Below are positions 54,763-64,000 of a stretch of DNA of 64,000 nucleotides, in pieces; position 1 is the stretch's first letter, and every line of letters begins with the position of its first letter. Position numbers and translations under genes: made by a program. Source of the DNA: Vesta saturnalis (taxonomy: Eukaryota; Arthropoda; Insecta; Coleoptera; Lampyridae); assembly GCA_036346205.1 (NCBI GenBank), contig JARFJB010000006.1, positions 265,001 to 329,000 on the forward strand, written 5' to 3'. The notes beneath the pieces are model-generated. The model had not been told where the DNA came from, made no database searches, and saw only the letters and a program-made list of their open reading frames with translations.

Positions 54763-55103
54763 TGTGTTTCATATTATCGTTATTGTTCATTTTTTTGATT
54801 GTTTTTTCACTTAACATTTACACTAACACTATTCACGCTGTTTAAGAGTGAATTAATAGCTAACTTATGCACTATTTCTTAAAATTACACTTAAATTACG
54901 TTCATTGTTTTTATACACTATTTGTTGTATTCACTGTTTATTGGAAATACGGAACGATGAACGGTAATCACTTCGGTACGTCGGGACTATGTCCCCTTAT
55001 ACCTTCTCTCTGTGAAGTTGCATTGATGTTAGGTTTGCCACTTTTGAATTTCGGCGTTGTTCTCTTTTCGTGGGATGTTTACTTTCGGTCTGCTCTTAAC
55101 GCT
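54763..55103. other. Junction between the two ORF1 fragments
   Basis: It probably holds the 5' UTR of fragment 1 and the end of ORF1 of fragment 2; no separate gene seen. Confidence 0.4.
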
Positions 55104-56393
55104 TTAATGATTTTCAGCTAAGGCGACGTCGTCTTCGTCCGAGTTTTTGTTTGTTTCCGTGGAGTTTCCGGCCGTGATTGTTGCGTAGCTGGTGCTCTTT
55201 GTTACTGGTTTATGTTGCCGAATGGTGGTATTTACGACTGTGGTGTTGCGCGGGTGCGCTGTGCATCCTTTGTAATTTGCCGTGTGGTTTCCCAGACGGT
55301 TGCAGCATTTGGTGTTGTTGTCTTCTCGTGCGAGGGTGCAATCCCTGGTGTGGTGCGGCTCCCCGCACTTCACACATCTGGGGGTTGCATGGCATCCGTT
55401 TGTCGAATGTCCGAACCGCTGGCAGTTATGACACTGTCCGGTGCCGTGTTTTTTGTGAGGCGTCTCGACGCGGATTTTAAGGTAGCCGATTTTGGTTACG
55501 TTGTATACGCTAGTTGCTATTTCGTTGCGCTCTAGATGTGCCAGGAGCATCGATGTACTTCGTCGCTAGGGGCCTGAGTGCATGCGGGTCAGCCTTTGAA
55601 CCGCATACCCCATGTTTGTGAGATCTTCTCTTACCGTCTCGATTACTGCGTCGTCTTGCGGGACGCCCTTTATTACGATTTTCAATGGTTTTTCAGCCTC
55701 CAACGCGTAGATGTTGAATTGAATTTGTGTGTTATCCAACGCTTTGGTGGCGTTTCGATAGTCGTCGGTTGATTGTAATTGAATTTTTACGCCGTTTTTG
55801 TTTGTAGAAATTGTTTTAGGATGTATGTCGACCCCGTTGAGTGTCGACATTGCTCTCGAGTAGTCAGATTCGTGATGCAATATCAGCGGAGGGACTCGTT
55901 CTTCCTTTGGTTCCGGGGGGTTCGGTTCCTGTGGGTCAGCTTCCGTTCGTGGGCGTTTCTTGCTCACTTTTCTTTCAACTGTAGTGAAGCCGTCGTCGTC
56001 GTGCTGGGTTTTGGTTTCCCCATCATTGTTTGTTGGCGGAGGCGGAGGGATGTCCTGCTCCATTTCACCATCAGAGGTATGCGCGGTCGGTTCTATTTTC
56101 CGTCCGTGGGGTTTCTTTTTCTTCCGGCGCGGCTGGCTTTCTTCGTTGCTCGGGCCGGGAATCACAGCAGGGATCGGTGTCGCACCCTGTGCTGCTTTCA
56201 GCTGTCGTTGGAGGTCTTCAATTAATCGTTGTTGTTTGACGTTTTCGTCTTCCAGGTCTTTTATTCTTTGTGTGTAAACATTTAGCTGACTTTTATATGC
56301 TTGTATCTGCACCCTGGCAGACTCAAGGAGTGTGGTGTTCAAGGATGTGACGGTCGTGTCGAGGTCGTAATTATCAGATTCGGAATCGCTCAT
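55104..56393 (-). pseudogene. Jockey-clade LINE ORF1 fragment 2
   Basis: The start is MSDSESDNYDLDTTVTSLNT at 56393. The order is a coiled-coil (about residues 20-68, QRIKDLEDENVKQQRLIEDL), a Pro/Lys-rich linker, then the RNA-binding region (YALEAEKPLKIVIKGVPQDD). One frame change near 55550 leads to 55550-55104 with zinc knuckles CHNCQRFGHSTNGC and CVKCGEPHHTRDC, and a third CCNRLGNHTANYKGC in which the second Cys-type spacing is changed. GC content is clearly higher than in the surroundings. Only one frameshift in about 430 codons, so it is young. ORF2 is absent, which is odd for LINE copies because normal 5' truncation removes the 5' part. Confidence 0.88.
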
Positions 56394-58130
56394 TTTGTAC
56401 AGAAGTTCTTTTTTCCTTTTTTTTATGCTCTAAGAGCGCGCGCGCGAATTTCTCAAGTTAATAGCTGTCTCTAGGCACAAGTGCTTCGATCGAGTGTTCG
56501 CTCAAGGGTGCCGCGATTGGAAATAACTAATTTTTAGTAACTGTGTAGCGCAAGACACGCCTCTCGAAAAATTTCGCGTGCGCGAAAAACTCTGCGAGCG
56601 CGATAAAGGAGTCGCGCGGTCGCTCCGCCCACCGCGAGAAACTTCGTGGTCGTGACGTTGAGACGGCGTTTACCCGCTCCTCCCACTGCGGTGACTGCGC
56701 ACTTCGAATGTTTGCAATTACACTATGCACTTTTGTTTATTTACGTCCGAAACGTTCGGTCATTTTACTTTCACTTTCACTGCTGCCAACTCATGCTGCG
56801 TTGCGTATTGCCTATCTGCCTATGCGTTCATGTCATGCATGCTGCCTGCTGCGTCATGCCTGCCTGCATGCCGCTTGCCCATGTTCTTCTAGCGGCACGT
56901 GTCGCGTTTTTATAAAGAATTCGCGAGGGTGGATACACAGCTTCGGGGTGAGATTCCGTAGGCAAGGATTGGTGGAAGATGCTCTGACGTATACAAACTT
57001 TGAAACGTTTTTGAAATTTACGTCTGGGGGGAGAATGCATGATTACTTAGTGTGCAATCTTTTGAAACGTTATGAAATATGTTTAAGTTTTAATAAAAAT
57101 CTCTACGAATTTTTATAATTGCTGGCACCTGTGCATTTAGCAAGTCACTTTATCTTAATAAATTCCGCGAATCTCATATCAGTACTGGTTTCCGAGTGTT
57201 TAGCGAATAATTAGTCATGACAGGAAAATTTGGATAAAGGACGGCGTCTAGTTACTAAATATTAGGAAAATAATTAAAAATAGTAGGAAAATGGGATATC
57301 TGACGGCGTCCCTTTACACATTTAGAGTTGTTTTTTTTTTTACAAATTTTATTATACAATTTGCGACGGAAACGTAGCCACATAAGACATGGAAATGCGT
57401 CATTGATGACGTGCTCGCCACTTTGTTTGGCTTAACTATATACCCGCCCATTTTTTGATTACTAGGAAATAGGGACAATAAGGTTAGTGCGGCGACGAGT
57501 TTACGATTTCACAAAATATTTGCGCTGTAAGCACTAAGCTAGGTACTTTACAAACTGTTTTGTTCGATGCATTTCGTTTTTTTTTAAATCCGCTGATGTA
57601 GTCTGAGATCTGCATCTAAATAAAGGTACTGTAAATACACAAATAAATTGTTTTTTTAGCTCTGAGCCTCTAACACCCGCTAAATTTTCACTGTTAGTGT
57701 TCGAGTACCGGAGCACCTACGTGATCAACGCCTATGGTAACAGCGTTGAAGGTATATTGGAAGGTTTGGAAACATTTGGATAAAAAGGTGTTAGGTTACG
57801 GCTTACGTAATATAACTGTTTATGACCAGGAAGTGGAAGATTTCCATTGTATTTAATCACACTACACATTCCATTTTAAATTAATTAAACGCAGTCCGGG
57901 TTTGCGTCGTAGCCAGTTAATAATGTGAGACTTTTAATATTTTTACGTATAAATTGAAATAATTTGTCACTTAACAATATATAAAATTAATTATTCATAA
58001 ATTTAACTGATTTCATATGTAGCCTACTTTCACTGAAAAAGAAAGGTCTATAATATAATTCAAATTAAACTTCATTTGTCATTGTTATTAAAATTTGTTT
58101 GTCACAATCATAATTTCAATATTAAAATAC
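56394..58130. other. LINE 5' UTR-like GC-rich block, then unassigned AT-rich DNA
   Basis: 56430-56920 is GC-rich with many CG dinucleotides and short CATGCTGCCTGCTGCG-type repeats near 56835-56880. It could be the 5' UTR/internal promoter of the Jockey-type copy. From 57120 onward nothing is recognised. Confidence 0.45.
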
Positions 58131-58286
58131 TTATCTTTTTTTGGGTTTTTTAACTTTGACAAAATTGTTTCAACATTTTTAACAATTTTAGCACATATTA
58201 CTACTGACGAAGATAACTATAAATGTTATCGAAACGTTTTGATTGTATAATTTAAAATATACCATTAAAAAACCCGAAAAGGATAA
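58131..58286. repeat. Short inverted-repeat element containing a hammerhead-like motif
   Basis: Arms of about 23 bases (58131-58153 and 58264-58286) share GGGTTTTTTAA on one side and TTAAAAAACCC on the other. Inside lie CTGACGA (58204-58210), GATAAC/GTTATC as a hairpin (58212-58217 and 58225-58230) and GAAACGTT (from 58231). One extra A separates the first box from the stem. Confidence 0.5.
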
Positions 58287-58492
58287 ATATTTTATTATGT
58301 GTAATAATGGTGAAAGTTTACATTTTCATAGATAGTTTCAATATAATCGTAATTTTAAACATTTCAAGGTAATTTACTACGCGATTAATAAACAAGCGAA
58401 TGGAATGGGTGGGACTGGGTCACTTGTATGATTATGTTATACATCAAATTGGTTTAGTAGACATACCTCGGCTCTTACATCGTAGTTTCAAT

Positions 58493-58633
58493 ATGACTCG
58501 TAAACTGTACGTTACCGACGCAAGCCCTCCGGTAAGGGCAGTTTATTTAACTCTGGCAGCGCTAGGAATTGATGCGGAATTTATACAGTTGGATATGTTT
58601 AATGGACAACATCTAAAACCGGAATATCTAAAA
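58493..58633 (+). CDS. Glutathione S-transferase (delta/epsilon-like), first coding exon
   Basis: The exon encodes 47 residues from the ATG at 58493 (MTRKLYVTDASPPVRAV...) to a phase-0 splice donor AAA/GTAAGA at 58633/58634. It covers the first beta-alpha-beta part of the thioredoxin-like GST N-terminal domain. The SPPVRAV block with the catalytic Ser at residue 11, and the HLKPEYLK end, are typical of insect delta/epsilon GSTs. The frame is clean and is the only clear host gene here. Downstream exons are not seen in the remaining 5.3 kb of the window, so the intron is long and TE-filled or the gene is broken. The enzyme conjugates glutathione to electrophiles, including insecticides and plant compounds. 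Confidence 0.88.
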
Positions 58634-60135
58634 GTAAGAATTTTTTGATATATTAAAATTTTGGTTAACCATTATACAAATTTCAATTACAACATGAAAA
58701 TTCTTGATTTATATTGCTGTACAACGTTTCCATGAGTTATTCAGGTTAAATAAAAGTACATAAATTATTAGCTAACATTTGATAAACAGTTATTTGTGAT
58801 AAAAAAATTTAATGTGCCGTTATTTTAATGTAGTAATGCGATAAAGATTGCACCTGATATGATGTCTTAAAAGGACAACACTGCATGAAGAAAAATTTAA
58901 AAAGCCTGACGTATGATGAAATCTTAGACCATTTTTAATGGTCTAAGGATGAAATATATGTAGAATACAAAATTATCGACTTTAAAAAGTAAAGTTTATA
59001 TTGTCAAATTAGTTAACATTTACATAATTATTAGTTACGAATGCTAGATTCTTAAACATTATTAGACCGTGCTATAAGCAGCATCCCGGAACACAATTTC
59101 CGCAAATCGAAAGTTTAAAGCAGGGGTCAGTAACCATATCTAGCCTGAAGGCTCTAAGTGATTTATTTACTCCTGAAGGACGCATGAAATAGAATATTAC
59201 ACAAGGACAAAACATTTTTATTTTTAATGCATACATACCGTAAAATATATGTCATTTACTTATTACAACAGTTAGTCGTTAGTGTGATCCTTGACCTTGC
59301 ATTTCCTCCGACAACTTGTTGAAATCTGGCTCATAATTTGTACATGTTCTCATGCAACGGTCCAAATTTACATTGCTCATTCTGCTTCTATATTTTGATT
59401 CAAAGTGCTTCATTGTTGAAAACAAGGCTTGGCATGAGTACGTTGATGTACTATACCCGTGTAGTTGAAGAGATAGCGCTCATCCTCATGTATTCATGTA
59501 GCACAAACTTATTTTTAATATATACTAATTATGCGAGGTGAGAGAAGATATGTAATACTTATATTTAAATTATTCTAAGTGGACCTTTTTTTTTGTATTA
59601 ATATATTTTTCTCGTGGTAAAATACTTTTAATATAACACTTAATACATTCAAAACATATTCAAATATGTGTAAAATACATATTAAATACATACATTTTTT
59701 GTATTAATGTCATATTTTTCTCATACTAAAAAATCTCCTTTAAAATATTCTAAGTGGACCTTCTTTTGCATTAACATTTTCATCTAAATAAAAAATATCA
59801 TGTATCTGATAGACCTGATTTTCCCTTTAAATTTTTAGAAAGCCAGTGTTTACAGCTCCAAACAAGATCTAAAAAATTATTTTCATAACATTAAGTTGGC
59901 AGTAAAGTTCTATTAGAAATGAAAACACTGACCTCAAGTAAAAGGTCTGTGGTTTCTTTTTAATGAATGCAGAGTTTAAAAAATCCATTTTAATATGGCT
60001 GCATGTATAGCATATAATCACTTGGGTATACTAGTTATTAGGCAGCAATACAACATTCAATACAATTTTATTGGTCTACTTACAATTTTTGAACAAAAAT
60101 CCTTCAGCTTCACCTCAAAGGCTGAATCTCCTGCA
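58634..60135. other. Probable GST intron 1, AT-rich
   Basis: No further exon recognised. Contains runs such as AAATATTCTAAGTGGACCTT twice (about 59567 and 59744). Confidence 0.5.
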
Positions 60136-60139
60136 TATT

Positions 60140-60822
60140 TTTTGCGTGAGTGCGTGAGTGCGTGAGTGCGTGAGTGCGTGAGTGCGTGCGTGCGTGCGTG
60201 CGTGAGTGCGTGAGTGCGTGAGTGCGTGAGTGCGTGAGTGCGTGAGTGCGTGAGTGCGTGAGTGCGTGAGTGCTTGAGTGCGTGAGTGCGTGAGTGCGTG
60301 AGTGCGTGCGTGCGTGCTTGCGTGCTTGCGTGCTTGCGTTCTTGCGTGCTTGCGTGCTTGCTTGCTTGCTTGCGTGCGTGCGTGCGTCCGTGCGTGCGTG
60401 CGTGCGTGCGTGAGTGGGCGTGCGCGTGCGCGATCGCGTGCTCGCGGGCGGGCGTGCGTGTGCGTTCGTGTGCGTACGTGCTTGCGTGCGCGTGCGTGTG
60501 CGTGCGTGTGCGTGCGTGCGTGTGCGTGCGTGTGCGTGCGTGTGCGTGCGTGTGCGGGCGTGTGCGTGCGTGTGCGTGCGCGTGCGTGCGCGCGCGTGCG
60601 TGTGCGTGCGCGGGCGTGCGTGCGCGTGCGTGCGCGTGCGTGCGCGTGCGTGCGCGTGAGAGCGTGTGCGTGTGCGTGCGTGCGCGTGCGTGCGCGTGCG
60701 TGCGCGTGCGTGCGCGTGCGTGCGTGGGTGTGCGTGCGTGCGTGTGCGTGCGCGTGTGCGCGCTTGTGCGCGTGCGCGCGTGCGTGCGTGCGTGCGTGCG
60801 TGCGTGTGTGTGTGTGTGTGTA
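60140..60822. repeat. (TGCG/TGAG)n low-complexity tract of about 680 bases
   Basis: It starts as GTGAGTGC repeats, passes through GTGCTTGC, and becomes GTGCGCGTGCGTGTGCG alternating purine-pyrimidine sequence. All three plus frames stay open for 80-180 codons only because the repeat lacks stop codons. Confidence 0.95.
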
Positions 60823-60959
60823 GTGTTATTTAATTAATTTTTAGGCTTTCCTTGCGTTATATTAAGAAACTCTACAAAGAAAAGTTATGTAAAATTAAAA
60901 TTTCATTAAAGAACATGTCTACGCTTTTTCTTATAAAATCTTATAATCTTATAAAATTA

Positions 60960-61400
60960 GGCTTATAAATGACCCGTCCTTAACTTCTCACTTACAGTCC
61001 CTTGAGCATAGAAGGATGGTTTCAGTTCTTTCTTTGTATTATCGTTATTACAACGGCTATTGTGCTGGTGAATTACACTCTTTGATACCATCTCCGGCTA
61101 TCTTTGCAAGAAACACTCGGTTCGCTCATTCACATCATCAGTATGCAGTACAAATCTCCACTTGTCGTACCAAACGGGCGCAATCCACATTTTTCTACAC
61201 GGCTTCTAAACTCTGGAATGATCTCCCTAGTTCCTGTTTTCCTCTCACTTATGATATGAGAAAATTTAAGGTAGCTGTTCATAGGCATCTATTGACAATT
61301 CATTATCCCTCTATCCATCCTCCTAAGTGTTCCTGAGTGCTTTAGCACGATAGGCCTTATTTAGCCTGTTCAGGTCCACAATCATAAAAAAAAAAATCGT
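60960..61400 (+). pseudogene. Non-LTR retrotransposon 3' end (RT C-terminal tail)
   Basis: A 5'-truncated copy. The frame from about 60967 (NDPSLTSHLQSLEHRRMVSV) through 61336 has LSLYYRYYNG, IPSPAIFARNTRFAHSHHQY and FFYTASKLWNDLPSSCFP, the conserved C-terminal tail of Jockey/I-type LINE ORF2. A short 3' UTR ends in an A-rich tail near 61385-61397. The typical form of a 5'-truncated LINE insertion. Confidence 0.88.
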
Positions 61401-62918
61401 TTTTCAGATATTGAAAAAATTTAAACCAACACTTATATTCTACATTAGGATTTTTCGTCGCTAAATTATGCGTCGTATTAAAAAAATTGCATAGAACCAA
61501 GCGAAATGAAGTCAAGCTCAAGTAAAAAATTTTAAATACCTAGGTGTTATCGTTTTAGAGTTATCGTGGATACTAACATACATCCACACATCCCGACATC
61601 ATGGCCAATCTTGCCGAAACTTGACCAAAAGTTGTAAAATGAGCTAATAAGTTGATTTAGCAATAGTGAAAAAAAAGTCGTTTGCACAACCTTCTATACC
61701 TACACATGTATATGTAGCTAAAAAAGGTACTTTATAAAAATAGCTTTTGGAGTTATTTATGTATTTTTACTTTCTCGTATACTAAGAGCTTTCTCTTATA
61801 AAATTTTGAATTTTTTTTCACGGATTTCGACATTTTCGTGTTCCCTGAGTCGAAAAACATCAATTTCGGGAAAAAATTTCGTGTACGTCTGTCTGTGTCT
61901 GGCTCCGAGACTATTTCAGTGATGTACAACACTGACTTTTCATAAAAATCAATTAATGGAAGGGGGGGGGGGACGACGAAATGAGGGTGGTTTTTTGGGG
62001 GTGCATTTCCAAAACTAGAGCCAGAATAAAAATTTTCGCAAAATTTTAAATTCAAAATTGCGGCCAATATGGTGCTTGTGCTGTCACTGAGAAACCATAA
62101 AAGCTACTCGTAATTTGAAAATCGCAACTTGTAAATAAAAGTACATGCTTTCGAACGGTTTATAAATATTTTTGAAAAAATTAAAGTGGTGCTCTTAATT
62201 AGAGGGTTAAACTTGCCTTTTTTTCAAAATTGATTTCACAAAAACGGCTCTCGTAGTTATTTTTAAATCTACATATTTTATAGTCACATATAACGAAAAT
62301 ATAATGAGCTTTGTTATATTTCTCTAACTTATCCAGGACTGCAGTTAGGAATTTTTAAATTTAAAAATTTCAATCCTTTATAACTATGCTTCTAATAAAA
62401 ATGAAATCTTGAAATTAAGGGATTATATAGTAAACATAGATAGCTACTAAACTGCTATATGGGAATATTTTTAGCACTTCCTGTTTTGCCGGAAATAAAA
62501 AAACTTACTTTTTTAATATTTTATATCCAGTTTTAAACACAAATCTAAAGTATTTTCAAGCTAATTTCTCATGTTTATGCGTGATAAATTCTTTACTTTA
62601 AATATATTTAGATTAGAGTTAGGACATAGTGGTTCTGAGAAAAAGTCATTCTTATCTATGCATTGTTTCCCTAATATAACTTCAGTAGAGATTTTTTCTG
62701 AAAACGTAATATTTTCAACAACCACGACATCTCAAAGGAACCATTGAGGTGTCGATTCTTGAAGTAAAGAAAAGAATACTGGTACACATTTTTTAAATGT
62801 CCTAAAGAAAATAATTCTATTATTCAACAAGCTATCTGTTGTACACTTTTTGCTTTTCCCCTTACCAATTTTTTAAAGATTCGAAGAAAATTTTCAAACG
62901 GAAAACTTGAAATGTCGT
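61401..62918. other. Unassigned AT-rich DNA
   Basis: No gene recognised. A G11-type homopolymer lies near 61962. The stretch near 62045-62065 (CAAAATTGCGGCCAATATGG) slightly resembles the subterminal motif of the DUF4817 elements. Confidence 0.45.
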
Positions 62919-64000
62919 TTAACCCTTCGTTAGTCGCTAACGGTCTGTGAGACCGACGAAGTACGTTTAGTTTCTTATCAGCCCGTTAGAAACATAATCA
63001 GCGCTGTCCTTCTGGAACGTCTCGTCGGTGAGTGAAGTTATGCTATATGTATTGTTATTTTAGGTCTCTCAGACAGAGACGACTATACGAGTTTTTATTA
63101 TTCAGACAGAAGCGACTAAACTGGTTTCATCTTCATTTCGTGATTCCATAAATAGCTATATAACAGGTATGTTTTGTCAAAATATTCAAACAGCGAACGT
63201 TTTTGGTTGTATTCTAATTGTAGGCATACGTACCTATGAAGAAGACCAACGGCGATTACAAGAACTATGGCATATGTGTGAGTCGGATAATAGGTGAGGA
63301 TGAGGAAAGCGTTGGTGTGGAGGACAATGTTGACGAAATAAGAGATGAAAGTGAAACCCAGTAAAGTGATACAGATGATGAAGGTGTGTCTGATGTTCAT
63401 AGTTTATTTTTTTATGAGGAAGAACAAAATGACAAAATCGCGAGGGGAGTGAAAAATATGAGAACAAGACAAGAAAATTATTGCATACGTCTACCAATGT
63501 CGCGATTACTCACTAAGACACTCAAGACGCCTTTAGAAATACGGAAATATTTCATTACTGATGAAATGCTGGGTATAATAGTAAATAATACTTACAAGTT
63601 TATTGATTCTGTACAAGAACAATGAGTGCATGAGAAAGATGCACGACCTACATTTTGGAGATGCAAGCTTTCATAAGCCTACTTTATTGTGCTAGGGTTC
63701 TCAACGAAAATCATCTCAACGCTGATCATCTTTGGAAAATCGGCGGATCTGACGTTGAACTATTTCACCAAACAATGTCTTTGCGTCCTTTCAGGTTTTT
63801 GCTGAGATGTATTAGAATGGACGATAAAGAAACTCGCACTGATCATATAAATTTGGACAAACTTTCGCCAATACGGGAATTTTGTAGATAATTGTAAGAA
63901 TGGGTACAGTTTATCGGAATACGTGACCGTAGATGAAAACTTCGAGGCGCTTAGGGTGCGATGTGGCTTTCACCAATACATCCCGTCTAAGTCGAGTAAG
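62919..64000 (+). mobile_element. piggyBac-like transposon, copy 6, cut by the window edge
   Basis: The left end TTAACCCTTCGTTAGTCGC (62919) is followed by hairpins CGGTCT/AGACCG at 62941-62955 and GTCTCT/AGAGAC at 63064-63080, the usual subterminal palindrome pattern. The transposase starts downstream on the plus strand. Confidence 0.88.
63230..64000 (+). pseudogene. piggyBac transposase N-terminal part, copy 6
   Basis: The frame near 63236 reads MKKTNGDYKNYGICVSRI, then an acidic stretch with a stop at 63362. The next frame, 63386-63625, has RLPMSRLLTKTLKTPLEIRK. After frame changes near 63630-63890 the final block SEYVTVDENFEALRVRCGFH with QYIPSK carries the first catalytic Asp (VTVDE). 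The gene runs off the window. Several stops and shifts, so this part is decayed. Confidence 0.85.

Noticed and set aside
60286..60837. Long open frames (81-183 codons) rich in Cys, Arg, Ala and Val
   Set aside because: All three plus frames are open over a TGCG/TGAG repeat that lacks stop codons; no start context or composition of a real protein.

Overview
This is an AT-rich eukaryotic window, very probably from an insect and perhaps a beetle, built almost entirely of transposable elements (TEs) in many states of decay. The animal assignment rests on spliceosomal-type introns, insect-type TE families (piggyBac, Penelope, pogo, DUF4817/mariner-like, Ty3/Gypsy, Copia, Jockey- and R1-like LINEs, PIF/Harbinger, Polinton/Maverick, MULE-YqaJ) and one recognisable host exon. 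That exon is a delta/epsilon-like glutathione S-transferase first exon at 58.5 kb. No bacterial genes, CRISPR arrays, rRNA or functional tRNA genes were seen.

Layout. 0-2 kb: DUF4817/mariner-like transposon, minus strand. 2-4.8 kb: Penelope-like element relic (RT YVDD box plus GIY-YIG endonuclease) followed by two copies of a unit that joins a tRNA-like A/B-box head to a hammerhead-ribozyme-like tail. 4.8-7.2 kb: piggyBac copy 1, nearly complete. 7.2-9.65 kb: unassigned. 9.66-15.35 kb: complete Ty3/Gypsy element, minus strand, with both LTRs and a 4-bp target duplication; a tRNA-derived SINE sits in its 5' LTR. 15.5-17 kb: MULE-like transposase followed by a YqaJ exonuclease-like domain. 17.4-19.6 kb: second DUF4817 element with a complex inverted duplication of its end. 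19.6-22 kb: second, decayed Gypsy, with piggyBac copy 2 inserted in its LTR. 23.9-26.4 kb: piggyBac copy 3, with intact TTAA flanks and a second SINE copy inside. 26.7-27.2 kb: LINE ORF1 relic. 28.7-31.2 kb: pogo/Tigger-like element. 31.4-32.4 kb: another LINE ORF1. 33.6-34.7 kb: Copia pol relic. 34.9-37.3 kb: 2.4-kb inverted repeat made of two Polinton PolB gene ends. 37.5-42.8 kb: no recognisable gene. 42.8-43.1 kb: a third PolB fragment. 43.9-47.2 kb: a DUF7869-type gene inside what I read as a TIR-bounded transposon. 47.2-49.1 kb: a two-ORF module of unknown function with a TATA/Inr promoter and clustered upstream motifs. 49.2-52.1 kb: piggyBac copies 4 and 5. 52.4-53.4 kb: PIF/Harbinger. 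53.8-56.4 kb: two Jockey-clade ORF1 fragments. 58.5 kb: GST exon. 60.1-60.8 kb: (TGCG/TGAG)n repeat. 61 kb: LINE 3' end. 62.9-64 kb: piggyBac copy 6, cut by the window edge.

The least described items are the DUF7869 element with its long imperfect TIRs (43914-47162), the two-ORF module with its promoter architecture (47.2-49.1 kb), the Polinton head-to-head palindrome, the tRNA-like/hammerhead-like unit, and the recurring subterminal palindromes whose sequence differs between piggyBac subfamilies. Nearly every coding region is broken by stops or frameshifts. The least damaged are the GST exon, piggyBac copy 3, the Gypsy pol and the two-ORF module.
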